From NCBI GenBank assembly GCA_964036045.1, contig OZ038380.1, positions 8,579,913-8,643,912 of the forward strand: a DNA stretch of 64,000 bases, read 5' to 3'. Of the stretch, positions 48,530 to 63,800 are shown one piece after another. Position 1 is the first letter of the stretch; each line of letters starts with the position of its first letter. The notes below the pieces were generated by a model. It ran no database searches. It was not told the origin of the DNA and was given only the letters and a program-made list of their open reading frames with translations. This DNA comes from Eutreptiella sp. 'Long Island Sound 2002'. Its lineage: Eukaryota > Euglenozoa > Euglenophyceae > Eutreptiales > Eutreptiaceae. The translations under genes were made by a program, and so were the position numbers.

Positions 48530-51360
48530 CAAACTGTGAGTGCAGCATTGCCGCAAAAAACACACGGTGAGACCCCAGTTTTGTGTGCAATAATGATTTA
48601 CCACAGTCCAATCATGACTTCTGCACAAAGGCTGCATGGCCAAGACCGAGCCAGTTTTGCGGCACAGTGGCCACAATGTGGGGCACAAACTGTGAGTGCA
48701 GCATTGCCGCAAAAAACACATGGTGAGACCCCAGTTTTGTGTGTAATAATGATTTACCACAGTCCAACCATGACTTCTGCACAAAAACTGCATGGCCAAG
48801 ACCGAGCCAGTTTTGGAGCATTGTGACCACAATGTGGGACACAAACTGCGAGTGCAGCATTGCCGCAAAAAACACATGGTGAGACCCCAGTTTTGTGTGC
48901 AATAATGATTTACCACAGTCCAATCATGACTTCTGCACAAAGGCTGCATGGCCAAGACCGAGCCAGTTTTGGAGCATTGTGACCACAATGTGGGACACAA
49001 ACTGCGAGTGCAGCATTGCCGCAAAAAACACATGGTGAGACCCCAGTTTTGTGTGCAATAATGATTTACCACAGTCCAATCATGACTTCTGCACAAAGGC
49101 TGCATGGCCAAGACCGACCCAGTTTTGGAGCATTGTGACCACAATGTGGGGCACAAACTGTGAGTGCAGCATTGCCGCAAAAAACACATGGTTAGACCCC
49201 AGTTTTGTGTGCAATAATGATTTACCACAGTCCAATCATGACTTCTGCACAAAGGCTGCATGGCCAAGACCGAGCCAGTTTTGGAGCATTGTGACCACAA
49301 TGTGGGGCACAAACTGTGAGTGCAGCATTGCCGCAAAAAACACTTGGTGAGACCCCAGTTTTGTGTGTAATGACGATTTACCACAGTCCAACCATGACTT
49401 CTGCACGAAGGCTGCATGGCCAAGACCGAGCCAGTTTTGGGGCACAGTGGCCACAATGTGGGGCACAAACTGTGAGTGCAGCATTGCCGCAAAAAACACA
49501 CGGTGAGACCCCAGTTTTGTGTGTAATAATGATTTACCACAGTCCAACCATGACTTCTGCACGAAGGCTGCGTGGCCAAGACCGAGCCAGTTTTGGGGCA
49601 CAGTGGCCACAATGTGGGGCACAAACTGTGAGTGCAGCATTGCCGCAAAAAACACATGGTGAGACCCCTGTTTTGTGTGCAATAATGATTTACCACAGTC
49701 CAACCATGACTTCTGCACAAAGGCTGCACGGCCAAGACCGAGCCAGTTTTGGACCATTGTGACCACAATGTGGGGCACAAACAGTGAGTGCAGCATTGCC
49801 GCAAAAAACACATGGTGAGACCCCAGTTTTGTGTGTAATAATGATTTACCACAGTCCAACCATGACTTCTGCACAAAAACTGCATGGCCAAGACCGAGCC
49901 AGTTTTGGAGCATTGTGACCACAATGTGGGACACAAACTGCGAGTGCAGCATTGCCGCAAAAAACACATGGTGAGACCCCAGTTTTGTGTGCAATAATGA
50001 TTTACCACAGTCCAATCATGACTTCTGCACAAAGGCTGCATGGCCAAGACCGACCCAGTTTTGGAGCATTGTGACCACAATGAGGGGCACAAACTGTGAG
50101 TGCAGCATTGCCGCAAAAAACACATGGTTAGACCCCAGTTTTGTGTGCAATAATGATTTACCACAGTCCAATCATGACTTCTGCACAAAGGCTGCATGGC
50201 CAAGACCGAGCCAGTTTTGGAGCATTGTGACCACAATGTGGGGCACAAACTGTGAGTGCAGCATTGCCGCAAAAAACACTTGGTGAGACCCCAGTTTTGT
50301 GTGTAATGACGATTTACCACAGTCCAACCATGACTTCTGCACGAAGGCTGCATGGCCAAGACCGAGCCAGTTTTGGGGCACAGTGGCCACAATGTGGGGC
50401 ACAAACTGTGAGTGCAGCATTGCCGCAAAAAACACACGGTGAGACCCCAGTTTTGTGTGTAATAATGATTTACCACAGTCCAACCATGACTTCTGCACGA
50501 AGGCTGCGTGGCCAAGACCGAGCCAGTTTTGGGGCACAGTGGCCACAATGTGGGGCACAAACTGTGAGTGCAGCATTGCCGCAAAAAACACATGGTGAGA
50601 CCCCTGTTTTGTGTGTAATAATGATTTACCACAGTCCAATCATGACTTCTGCACAAAGGCTGCACGGCCAAGACCGAGCCAGTTTTGGACCATTGTGACC
50701 ACAATGTGGGGCACAAACAGTGAGTGCAGCATTGCCGCAAAAAACACATGGTGAGACCCCAGTTTTGTGTGTAATAATGATTTACCACAGTCCAACCATG
50801 ACTTCTGCACAAAGGCTGCACGGCCAAGACCGAGCCAGTTTTGGACCATTGTGACCACAATGTGGGGCACAAACTGTGAGTGCAGCATTGCCGCAAAAAA
50901 CACATGGTGAGGCCCCAGTTTTGTGTGTAATAATGATTTACCACAGTCCAACCATGACTTCTGCACAAAGGCTGCATGGCCAAGACCGAGCCAGTTTTGG
51001 AGCATTGTGACCACAATGTGGGGCACAAACTGTGAGTGCAGCATTGCCGCAAAAAACACATGGTGAGACCCCAGTTTTGTGTGCAATAATGATTTACCAC
51101 AGTCCAATCATGACTTCTGCACAAAGGCTGCATGGCCAAGACCGAGCCAGTTTTGCGGCACAGTGGCCACAATGTGGGGCACAAACAGTGAGTGCAGCAT
51201 TGCCGCAAAAAACACATGGTGAGACCCCAGTTTTGTGTGTAATAATGATTTACCACAGTCCAACCATGACTTCTGCACAAAAACTGCATGGCCAAGACCG
51301 AGCCAGTTTTGGAGCATTGTGACCACAATGTGGGACACAAACTGCGAGTGCAGCATTGCC
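48530..51360. repeat. 6- and 16-monomer duplications
   Basis: The run with gtaatgacgatttacc and cacttggtgag occurs near 49367 and 50303, 936 bp (6 units) apart. The run with gttttgcggcac occurs near 48655 and 51151, 2496 bp (16 units) apart. Shared neighbours such as aaaaactgcatgg and gtgggacacaaactgcgag support block copying. Confidence 0.78.
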
Positions 51361-54300
51361 AAAAAAAACATGGTTAGACCCCAGTTTTGTGTGTAATAAT
51401 GATTTACCACAGTCCAACCATGACTTCTGCACAAAGGCTGCATGGCCAAGACCGAGCCAGTTTTGGGGCACAGTGGCCACAATGTGGGGCACAAACAGTG
51501 AGTGCAGCATTGCCGCAAAAAGCACATGGTTAGACCCCAGTTTTGTGTGCAATAATGATTTACCACAGTCCAACATGACTTCTGCACAAAGGCTGCATGG
51601 CCAAGACCGAGCCAGTTTTGGGGCACAGTGGCCACAATGTGGGGCACAAACAGTGAGTGCAGCATTGCCGCAAAAAGCACATGGTTAGACCCCAGTTTTG
51701 TGTGCAATAATGATGTACCACAGTCCAACCATGACTTCTGCACAAAGGCTGCATGGCCAAGACCGAGCCAGTCTGGGAGCATTGTGACCACGATGTGGGG
51801 CACAAACTGTGAGTGCAGCATTGCCGCAAAAAACACATGGTGAGACCCCAGTTTTGTGTGTAATAATGATTTACCACAGTCCAACCATGACTTCTGCACA
51901 AAGGCTGCATGGACAAGACCAAGCCAGTTTTGGAGCATTGTGACCACAATGTGGGGCACAAACAGTGAGTGCAGCATTGCCGCAAAAAACACATGGTTAG
52001 ACCCCAGTTTTGTGTGCAATAATGATTTACCACAGTCCAACCATGACTTCGGCACAAAGGATGCATGGCCAAGACCGAGCCAGTCTGGGACCATTGTGAC
52101 CACAATGTGGGGCACAAACTGTGAGTGCAGCATTGCCGCAAAAAACACATGGTGAGACCCCAGTTTTGTGTGCAATAATGATTTACCACAGTCCAATCAT
52201 GACTTCTGCACAAAGGATGCATGGCCAAGACCGAGCCAGTTTTGGAGCATTGTGACCACAATGTGGGGCACAAACAGTGAGTGCAGCATTGCCGCAAAAA
52301 ACACATGGTTAGACCCCAGTTTTGTGTGCAATAATGATTTACCACAGTCCAACCATGACTTCGGCACAAAGGATGCATGGCCAAGACCGAGCCAGTTTTG
52401 GGGCACAGTGGCCACAATGTGGGGCACAAACTGTGAGTGCAGCATTGCAGCAAAAAACACATGGTTAGACCCCAGTTTTGTGTGCAATAATGATTTACCA
52501 CAGTCCAATCATGACTTCTGTACAAAGGCTGCATGGCGAAGACCGAGCCAGTTTTGGAGCATTGTGACCACAATGTGGGGCACAAACAGTGAGTGCAGCA
52601 TTGCCGCAAAAAACACATGGTTAGACCCCAGTTTTGTGTGCAATAATGATTTACCACAGTCCAACCATGACTTCGGCACAAAGGATGCATGGCCAAAACC
52701 GAGCCAGTTTTGGGGCACAGTGGCCACAATGTGGGGCACAAACAGTGAGTGCAGCATTGCCGCAAAAAACACATGGTTAGACCCCAGTTTTGTGTGCAAT
52801 AATGATTTACCACAGTCCAACCATGACTTCGGCACAAAGGCTGCATGGCCAAGACCGAGCCAGTTTTGGGGCACAGTGGCCACAATGTGGGGCGCAAACT
52901 GTGAGTGCAGCATTGCCGCAAAAAACACATGGTGAGACCCCAGTTTTGTGTGTAATAATGATTTACCACAGTCCAACCATGACTTCTGCACAAAAGCTGC
53001 ATGGCCAAGACCGAGCCAGGTTTTTGGCACAGTGGCCCAATTGTGGGGCACAAACTGTGAGTGCAGCATTGCCGCAAAAAACACATGGTGAGACCCCAGT
53101 TTTGTGTGTAATAATGATTTACCACAGTCCAACCATGACTTCTGCACAAAGGATGCATGGCCAAGACCGAGCCAGTTTTGGAGCATTGTGACCACAATGT
53201 GGGGCACAAACAGTGAGTGCAGCATTGCCGCAAAAAACACATGGTTAGACCCCAGTTTTGTGTGCAATAATGATTTACCACAGTCCAACCATGACTTCGG
53301 CACAAAGGATGCATGGCCAAGACCGAGCCAGTTTTGGGGCACAGTGGCCACAATGTGGGGCACAAACTGTGAGTGCAGCATTGCCGCAAAAAACACACGG
53401 TTAGACCGCAGTTTTGTGTGCAATAATGATTTACCACAGTCCAACCATGACTTCTGCACAAAGGCTGCATGGCCAAGACCGAGCCAGGTTTGGAGCATTG
53501 TGACCACAATGTGGGGCACAAACAGTGAGTGCAGCATTGCCGCAAAAAACACATGGTTAGACCCCAGTTTTGTGTGCAATAATGATTTACCACAGTCCAA
53601 CCATGACTTCGGCACAAAGGATGCATGGCCAAGACCGAGCCAGTTTTGGGGCACAGTGGCCACAATGTGGGGCACAAACAGTGAGTGCAGCATTGCCGCA
53701 AAAAACACATGGTTAGACCCCTGTTTTGTGTGTAATAATGATTTACCACAGTCCAACCATGACTTCGGCACAAAGGCTGCATGGCCAAGACCGAGCCAGT
53801 TTTGGGGCAGAGTGGCCACAATGTGGGGCACAAACTGTGAGTGCAGCATTGCCGCAAAAAACACATGCTTAGACCCCAGTTTTGTGTGCAATAATGATTT
53901 ACCACAGTCCAACCATGACTTCGGCACAAAGGATGCATGGCCAAGACCGACCCAGTTTTGGGGCACAGTGGCCACAATGTGGGGCGCAAACTGTGAGTGC
54001 AGCATTGCCGCAAAAAACACATGGTGAGACCCCAGTTTTGTGTGTAATAATGATTTACCACAGTCCAACCATGACTTCTGCACAAAAGCTGCATGGCCAA
54101 GACCGAGCCAGTTTTGGGGCACAGTGGCCCAAATGTGGGGCACAAGCTGTGAGTGCAGCATTGCCGCAAAAAACACATGGTTAGACCCAAGCTTTGTGTG
54201 CAATAATGACTTACCACAGTCGAATCATGACTTCTGCACAAAGGCTGCGTGGCCAAGACCGACCCAGTTTTGGGGCACAGTGGCCACGATGTGGGGCACA

Positions 54301-54929
54301 AACTGTGAGTGCAGCATTGCCGCAAAAAACACATGGTGAGACCCCAGTTTTGTCTGCAAGAATGATTTACCACAGTCCAATCATGACTTCTGCACAAAGG
54401 CTGCGTGGCCAAGACCGAGCCAGTTTTGGAGCATTGTGACCACAATGTGGGGCACAAACAGTGAGTGCAGCATTGCCGCAAAACACACATGGTTAGACCC
54501 CAGTTTTGTGTGCAATAATGATTTACCACAGTCCAACCATGACTTCTGCACAAAGGCTGCATGGCCAAGACCGAGCCAGTTTTGGGGCACAGTGGCCACA
54601 ATGTGGGGCACAAACTGTGAGTGCAGCATTGCGGCAAAAAACACATGGTGAGACCCCAGTTTTGTGTGTAATAATGATTTACCACAGTCGAATCATGACT
54701 TCTGCACAAAGGCTGCATGGCCAAGACCGAGCCAGTTTTGGAGCATTGTGACCACAATGTGGGGCACAAACTGTGAGTGCAGCATTGCCGCAAAAAACAC
54801 ATGGTGAGACCCCAGTTTTGTGCGTAATAATGATTTACCACAGTCCAATCATGACTTCTGCACAAAGTCTGCATGGCCAAGACCGAGCCAGTTTTGGAGC
54901 ATTGTGACCACAATGTGGAGCACAAACAG

Positions 54930-57740
54930 TGAGTGCAGCATTGCCGCAAAAAAAAATGGTAGACACCAGTTTTGTGTGTAATGATGATTTACCACAGTCG
55001 AATCATGACTTCTGCACAAAGGCTGCATGGCCAAGACCGAGCCAGATTTGGGGCACAGTGGCCACAATGTGGGGCACAAACTGTGAGTGCAGCATTGCCG
55101 CAAAAAACACATGGTTAGACCCCAGTTTTGTGTGTAATAATGATTTACCACAGTCCAATCATGACTTCTGCACAAAGGCTGCATGGCCAAGACCGAGCCA
55201 GTTTTGGGGCACAGTGGCCACGATGTGGGGCACAAACAGTGAGTGCAGCATTGCCGCAAAAAACACATGGTGAGACCCCAGTGTTGTGTGTAATAATGAT
55301 TTACCACAGTCCAATCATGACTTCTGCACAAAGGCTGCATGGCCAAGACCGAGCCAGTTTTGGGGCACAGTGGCCACAATGTGGGGCACAAACAGTGAGT
55401 GCAGCATTGCCGCAAAAAACACATGGTTAGACCCCAGTTTTGTGTGCAATATTGATTTACCACAGACCAACCATGACTTCTGCACAAAGGCTGCATGGCC
55501 AAGACCGAGCCAGTTCTGGGGCACCCTGGCCACAATGTGGGGCACAAACTGTGAGTGCAGCATTTCCGCAAAAAACACACGGCGAGACCTCAGTTTTGTG
55601 TGTAATAATGATTTACCACAGTCGAATCCTGACTTCTGCACAAAGGCTGCATGGCCAAGACCGAGCCAGTTTTGGGGCACAGTGGCCACAATGTGGGGCA
55701 CAAACTGTGAGTGCAGCATTGCCGCACAAAACACATGGTGAGACCCCTGTTTTGTGTGCAATAATGATTTACCACAGTCCAACCATGACTTCTGCACAAA
55801 GGCTGCATGGCCAAGACCGAGCCAGCTTTGGAGCATTGTGGCCACAATGTGGGGCACAAACTGTGAGTGCAGCATTGCCGCAAAAAACACATGGTTAGAC
55901 CCCAGTTTTGTGTGTAATAATGATTTACCACAGTCCAATCATGACTTCTGCACAAAGGCTGCATGGCCAAGACCGAGCCAGTTTTGGGGCACCCTGGCCA
56001 AAATGTGGGGCACAAACTGTGAGTGCAGCATTGCCGCAAAAAACACATCGTGAGAACCCGGTTTTGTGTGTAATAATGATTTACCACAGTCCAATCATGA
56101 CTTCTGCACAAAGGCTGCATGGCCAAGACCGAGCCAGTTTTGGAGCATTGTGACCACAATGCGGGGCACAAACTGTGAGTGCAGCATTGCCGCAAAAAAC
56201 ACACGGTGAGACCCCAGTTTTGTGTGCAATAATGATTTACCACAGTCGAATCATGACTTCTGCACAAAGGCTGCATGGCCAAGACCGAGCCAGTTTTGGA
56301 GCATTGTGACCACAATGTGGAGCACAAACAGTGAGTGCAGCATTGCCGCAAAAAAAATGGTGAGACCCCAGTTTTGTGTGTAATGATGATTTACCACAGT
56401 CGAATCATGACTTCTGCACAAAGGCTGCATGGCCAAGACCGAGCCAGATTTGGGGCACAGTGGCCACAATGTGGGGCACAAACTGTGAGTGCAGCATTGC
56501 CGCAAAAAACACATGGTTAGACCCCAGTTTTGTGTGTAATAATGATTTACCACAGTCCAATCATGACTTCTGCACAAAGGCTGCATGGCCAAGACCGAGC
56601 CAGTTTTGGGGCACAGTGGCCACGATGTGGGGCACAAACAGTGAGTGCAGCATTGCCGCAAAAAACACATGGTGAGACCCCAGTTTTGTGTGTAATAATG
56701 ATTTACCACAGTCCAATCATGACTTCTGCACAAAGGCTGCATGGCCAAGACCGAGCCAGTTTTGGGGCACAGTGGCCACAATGTGGGGCACAAACAGTGA
56801 GTGCAGCATTGCCGCAAAAAACACATGGTTAGACCCCAGTTTTGTGTGCAATATTGATTTACCACAGACCAACCATGACTTCTGCACAAAGGCTGCATGG
56901 CCAAGACCGAGCCAGTTCTGGGGCACCCTGGCCACAATGTGGGGCACAAACTGTGAGTGCAGCATTTCCGCAAAAAACACACGGCGAGACCCCAGTTTTG
57001 TGTGTAATAATGATTTACCACAGTCGAATCCTGACTTCTGCACAAAGGCTGCATGGCCAAGACCGAGCCAGTTTTGGGGCACAGTGGCCACAATGTGGGG
57101 CACAAACTGTGAGTGCAGCATTGCCGCACAAAACACATGGTGAGACCCCTGTTTTGTGTGCAATAATGATTTACCACAGTCCAACCATGACTTCTGCACA
57201 AAGGCTGCATGGCCAAGACCGAGCCAGCTTTGGAGCATTGTGGCCACAATGTGGGGCACAAACTGTGAGTGCAGCATTGCCGCAAAAAACACATGGTTAG
57301 ACCCCAGTTTTGTGTGTAATAATGATTTACCACAGTCCAGTCATGACTTCTGCACAAAGGCTGCATGGCCAAGACCGAGCCAGTTTTGGGGCACCCTGGC
57401 CAAAATGTGGGGCACAAACTGTGAGTGCAGCATTGCCGCAAAAAACACATGGTGAGAACCCAGTTTTGTGTGTAATAATGATTTACCACAGTCCAATCAT
57501 GACTTCTGCACAAAGGCTGCATGGCCAAGACCGAGCCAGTTTTGGAGCATTGTGACCACAATGCGGGGCACAAACTGTGAGTGCAGCATTGCCGCAAAAA
57601 ACACATGGTGAGACCCCAGTTTTGTGTGCAATAATGATTTACCACAGTCGAATCATGACTTCTGCACAAAGGCTGCATGGCCAAGACCGAGCCAGTTTTG
57701 GAGCATTGTGACCACAATGTGGGGCACAAACTGTGAGTGC
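54930..57740. repeat. 9-monomer duplication (offset 1402 bp)
   Basis: The block starting with the A-rich unit at 54946 (A9) recurs from the A8 unit at 56349. Shared rare variants include aatattgatttacc with cagaccaacc (55448 and 56850), catttccgcaaa, cacacggcgagacc and cgaatcctgac. The offset is nine units minus 2 bp, explained by the differing A run and flanking bases. Confidence 0.85.
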
Positions 57741-59060
57741 AGCATTGCCGCAAAAAACACGTGGTGAGACCCCAGTTTTGTGTGCAATAATTATTTACCA
57801 CAGTCCAATCATGACTTCTGCACAAGGCTGCATGGCCAAGACCGAGCCAGTTTTGGGGCACAGTGGCCACAATGTGGGGCACAAACAGTGAGTGCAGCAT
57901 TGCCGCAAAAAACACATGGTGAGACCCCTGTTTTGTGTGCAATAATGATTTACCACAGTCCAATCATGACTTCTGCACAAAGGCTGCATGGCCAAAACCG
58001 AGCCAGTTTTGGGGCACAGTGGCCCAAATGTGGGGCACAAACTGTGAGTGCAGCATTGCCGCAAAAAACACATGGTTAGACCCCAGTTTTGTGTGTAATA
58101 ATGATTTACCACAGTCCAACCATGACTTCTGCACAAAGGCTGCATGGCCAAGACCGAGCCAGTTTTGGAGCATTGTGACCACAATGTGGGGCACAAACAG
58201 TGAGTGCAGCATTGCCGCAAAAAACACATGGTTAGACCCCAGTTTTGTGTGTAATAATGATTTACCACAGTCCAATCATGACTTCTGCACAAAGGCTGCA
58301 TGGCCAAGACCGAGCCAGTTTTGGAGCATTGTGACCACAATGTGGGGCACAAACTGTGAGTGCAGCATTGCCGCAAAAAACACATGGTGAGACCCCAGTT
58401 TTGTGTGCAATAATGATTTACCACAGTCGAATCATGACTTCTGCACAAAGGCTGCATGGCCAAGACCGAGCCAGTTTTGGAGCATTGTGACCACAATGTG
58501 GGGCACAAACTGTGAGTGCAGCATTGCTGCAAAAAACACGTGGTGAGACCCCAGTTTTGTGTGCAATAATTATTTACCACAGTCCAATCATGACTTCTGC
58601 ACAAGGCTGCATGGCCAAGACCGAGCCAGTTTTGGGGCACAGTGGCCACAATGTGGGGCACAAACAGTGAGTGCAGCATTGCCGCAAAACACACATGGTG
58701 AGACCCCTGTTTTGTGTGCAATAATGATTTACCACAGTCCAATCATGACTTCTGCACAAAGGCTGCATGGCCAAGACCGAGCCAGTTTTGGGGCACAGTG
58801 GCCCAAATGTGGGGCACAAACTGTGAGTGCAGCATTGCCGCAAAAAACACATGGCGAGACCCCAGTTTTGTGTGTAATAATGATTTACAACAGTCCAACC
58901 ATGACTTCTGCACAAAGGCTGCATGGCCAAGACCGAGCCAGTTTTGGAGCATTGTGACCACAATGTGGGGCACAAACTGTGAGTGCAGCATTGCCGCAAA
59001 AAACACATGGTGAGACCCCAGTTTTGTGTGTAATAATGATTTACCAGGGTCCAATCATGA
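57500..59060. repeat. 5-monomer duplication carrying a 1-bp deletion (period 779 bp)
   Basis: The variant aataattatttacc followed by cacaaggctgc (one A missing) occurs near 57786 and 58565, 779 bp apart, in matching blocks that also share ggcccaaatgtgg. The deletion was copied with the block. Confidence 0.85.
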
Positions 59061-60889
59061 CTTCTGCACAAAGGCTGCATGGCCAAGACCGAGCCAGTTT
59101 TGGGGCACAGTGGCCACAATGTGGGGCACAAACAGTGAGTGCAGCGTTGCCGCAAAACATACATGGCGAGACCCCTGTTTTGTGTGCAATAATGATTTAC
59201 CACAGTCCAATCATGACTTCTGCACAAAGGCTGCATGGCCAAGACCGAGCCAGTTTTGGAGCATTGTGACCACAATGTGGGGCACAAACTGTGAGTGCAG
59301 CATTGCCGCAAAAAACACATGGTGAGACCCCAGTTTTGTGTGTAATAATGATTTACCACAGTCGAATCATGACTTCTGCACAAAGGCTGCATGGCCAAGA
59401 CCGAGCCAGTTTTGGAGCATTGCGACCACAATGTGGGGCACAAACTGTGAGTGCAGCATTGCCGCAAAAAACACATGGTGAGACCCCAGTTTTGTGTGCA
59501 ATAATGATTTACCACAGTCCAATCATGACTTCTGCACAAAGGCTGCATGGCCAAGACCGAGCCAGTTTTGGGGCACAGTGGCCCAAATGTGGGGCACAAA
59601 CTGTGAGTGCAGCATTGCCGCAAAAAACACATGGTTAGACCCCAGTTTTGTGTGCAATAATGATTTACCACAGTCCAATCATGACTTCTGCACAAAGGCT
59701 GCATGGCCAAGACCGAGCCAGTTTTGGAGCATTGTGACCACAATGTGGGGCACAAACAGTGAGTGCTGCATTGCCGCAAAAAACACATGGTGAGACCCCA
59801 GTTTTGTGTGTAATAATGATTTACCACAGTCCAATCATGACTTCTGCACAAAGGCTGCATGGCCAAGACCGAGCCACTTTTGGGGCACAGTGGCCACAAT
59901 GTGGGGCACAAACAGTGAGTGCAGCATTGCCGCAAAAAACACATGGTGAGACCCCAGTTTTGTGTGCAATAATGATTTACCACAGTCCAATCATGACTTC
60001 TGCACAAAGGCTGCATGGCCAAGACCGAGCCAGTTTTGGGGCACAGTGGCCACAATGTGGGGCACAAACAGTGAGTGCAGCATTGCCGCAAAAGACACAT
60101 GGTGAGACCCCAGTTTTGTGTGCAATAATGATTTACCACAGTCCAACCATGACTTCTGCACAAAGGCTGCATGGCCAAGACCGAGCCAGTTTTGGGGCAC
60201 AGTGGCCACAATGTGGGGCACAAACAGTGAGTGCAGCATTGCCGCAAAAAACACATGGTGAGACCCCAGTTTTGTGTGTAATAATGATTTACCACAGTCC
60301 AATCATGACTTCTGCACAAAGGCTGCATGGCCAAGACCGAGCCAGTTTTGGGGCACAGTGGCCACAATGTGGGGCACAAACAGTGAGTGCAGCATTGCCG
60401 CAAAAAACACATGGTGAGACCCCTGTTTTGTGTGCAATAATGATTTACCACAGTCCAACCATGACTTCTGCACAAAGGCTGCATGGCCAAGACCGAGCCA
60501 GTTTTGGGGCACAGTGGCCACAATGTGGGGCACAAACTGTGAGTGCAGCATTGCCACAAAAAACACATGGTGAGACCCCCGTTTTGTGTGTAATAATGAT
60601 TTACCACAGTCCAACCATGACTTCTGCACAAAGGCTGCATGGCCAAGACCGAGCCAGATTTGGGGCACAGTGGCCACAATGTGGGGCACAAACTGTGAGT
60701 GCAGCATTGCCGCAAAAAACACATGGTGAGACCCCAGTTTTGTGTGTAATAATGATTTACCACAGTCCAACCATGACTTCTGCACAAAGGCTGCATGGCC
60801 AAGACCGAGCCAGTTTTGGGGCACAGTGGCCAAAATGTGGGGCACAAACTGTGATTGCAGCATTGCCGCAAAAAACACATGGTGAGACC

Positions 60890-63800
60890 CCAGTTTTGTG
60901 TGTAATAATGATTTACCACAGTCCAATCATGACTTCTGCACAAAGGCTGCATGGCCAAGACCGGGCCAGTTTTGGGGCACAGTGGCCACAATGTGGGGCA
61001 CAAACAGTGAGTGCAGCATTGCCGCAAAAAACACATGGTTAGACCCCAGTTTTGTGTGCAATAATGATTTACCACAGTTCAATCATGACTTCTGCACAAA
61101 GGCTGCATGGCCAAGACCGAGCCAGTTTTGGGGCACAGTGGCCACAATGTGGGGCACAAACTGTGAGTGCAGCATTGCCGCAAAAAACACATGGTTAGAC
61201 CCCAGTTTTGTGTGCAATAATGATTTACCACAGTTCAACCATGACTTCTGCACAAAGGCTGCATGGCCAAGACCGAGCCAGTTTTGGGGCACAGTGGCCA
61301 CAATGTGGGGCACAAACTGTGAGTGCAGCATTGCCGCAAAAAATACATGGTTAGACCCCAGTTTTGTGTGTAATAATGATTTACCACAGTCCAATCATGA
61401 CTTCTGCACAAATGCTGCATGGCCAAGACCGAGGCAGTTTTGGAGCATTGTGACCACAATGTGGGGCACAAACTGTGAGTGCAGCATTGCCGCAAAAAAC
61501 ACATGGTGAGACCCCAGTTTCATGTGTAATAATGATTTACCACAGTCCAGTCATGACTTCTGCACAAAGGCTGCATGGCCAAGACCGAGCCAGTTTTGGG
61601 GCACAGTGGCCACAATGTGGGGCACAAACTGTGAGTGCAGCATTGCCGCAAAAAACACACGGTGAGACCCCAGTTTTGTGTGTAATAATGATTTACCACA
61701 GTCCAACCATGACTTCTGCACAAAGGCTGCATGGCCAAGACCGAGCCAGTTTTGGGGCACAGTGGCCACAATTTGGGGCACAAACAGTGAGTGCAGCATT
61801 GCCGCAAAAAACACATGGTTAGACCCCAGTTTTGTGTGCAATAATGATTTACCACAGTTCAATCATGACTTCTGCACAAAGGCTGCATGGCCAAGACCGA
61901 GCCAGTTTTGGGGCACAGTGGCCACAATGTGGGGCACAAACTGTGAGTGCAGCATTGCCGCAAAAAACACATGGTTAGACCCCAGTTTTGTGTGCAATAA
62001 TGATTTACCACAGTTCAACCATGACTTCTGCACAAAGGCTGCATGGCCAAGACCGAGCCAGTTTTGGGGCACAGTGGCCACAATGTGGGGCACAAACTGT
62101 GAGTGCAGCATTGCCGCAAAAAACACATGGTTAGACCCCAGTTTTGTGTGCAATAATGATTTACCACAGTTCCAATCATGACTTCTGCACAAAGGCTGCA
62201 TGGCCAAGACCGAGCCAGTTTTGGGGCACAGTGGCCACAATGTGGGGCACAAACTGTGAGTGCAGCATTGCCGCAAATAACACATGGTTAGACCCCAGTT
62301 TTGTGTGCAATAATGATTTACCACAGTCCAATCATGACTTCTGCACAAAGGCTGCATGGCCAAGACCGAGCCAGTTTTGGGGCACAGTGGCCACAATGTG
62401 GGGCACAAACAGTGAGTGCAGCATTGCCGCAAAAAACACATGGTGAGACCCCTGTTTTGTGTGCAATAATGATTTACCACAGTCCAACCATGACTTCTGC
62501 ACAAAGGCTGCATGGCCAAGACCGAGCCAGTTTTGGGGCACAGTGGCCACAATGTGGGGCACAAACTGTGAGTGCAGCATTGCCACAAAAAACACATGGT
62601 GAGACCCCCGTTTTGTGTGTAATAATGATTTACCACAGTCCAACCATGACTTCTGCACAAAGGCTGCATGGCCAAGACCGAGCCAGATTTGGGGCACAGT
62701 GGCCACAATGTGGGGCACAAACAGTGAGTGCAGCATTGCCGCAAAAAACACATGGTTAGACCCCAGTTTTGTGTGCAATAATGATTTACCACAGTTCAAT
62801 CATGACTTCTGCACAAAGGCTGCATGGCCAAGACCGAGCCAGTTTTGGGGCACAGTGGCCACAATGTGGGGCACAAACTGTGAGTGCAGCATTGCCGCAA
62901 AAAACACATGGTTAGACCCCAGTTTTGTGTGCAATAATGATTTACCACAGTTCAACCATGACTTCTGCACAAAGGCTGCATGGCCAAGACCGAGCCAGTT
63001 TTGGGGCACAGTGGCCACAATGTGGGGCACAAACTGTGAGTGCAGCATTGCCGCAAAAAATACATGGTTAGACCCCAGTTTTGTGTGTAATAATGATTTA
63101 CCACAGTCCAATCATGACTTCTGCACAAATGCTGCATGGCCAAGACCGAGGCAGTTTTGGAGCATTGTGACCACAATGTGGGGCACAAACTGTGAGTGCA
63201 GCATTGCCGCAAAAAACACATGGTGAGACCCCAGTTTTGTGTGCAATAATGATTTACCACAGTTCAACCATGACTTCTGCACAAAGGCTGCATGGCCAAG
63301 ACCGAGCCAGTTTTGGGGCACAGTGGCCACAATGTGGGGCACAAACTGTGAGTGCAGCATTGCCGCAAAAAACACACGGTGAGACCCCAGTTTTGTGTGT
63401 AATAATGATTTACCACAGTCCAACCATGACTTCTGCACAAAGGCTGCATGGCCAAGACCGAGCCAGTTTTGGGGCACAGTGGCCACAATTTGGGGCACAA
63501 ACTGTGAGTGCAGCATTGCCGCAAAAAACACATGGTTGGACCCCAGTTTTGTGTGCAATAATGATTTACCACAGTTCAACCATGACTTCTGCACAAAGGC
63601 TGCATGGCCAAGACCGAGCCAGTTTTGGGGCACAGTGGCCACAATGTGGGGCACAAACTGTGAGTGCAGCATTGCCGCAAAAAATACATGGTTAGACCCC
63701 AGTTTTGTGTGTAATAATGATTTACCACAGTCCAATCATGACTTCTGCACAAATGCTGCATGGCCAAGACCGAGGCAGTTTTGGAGCATTGTGACCACAA

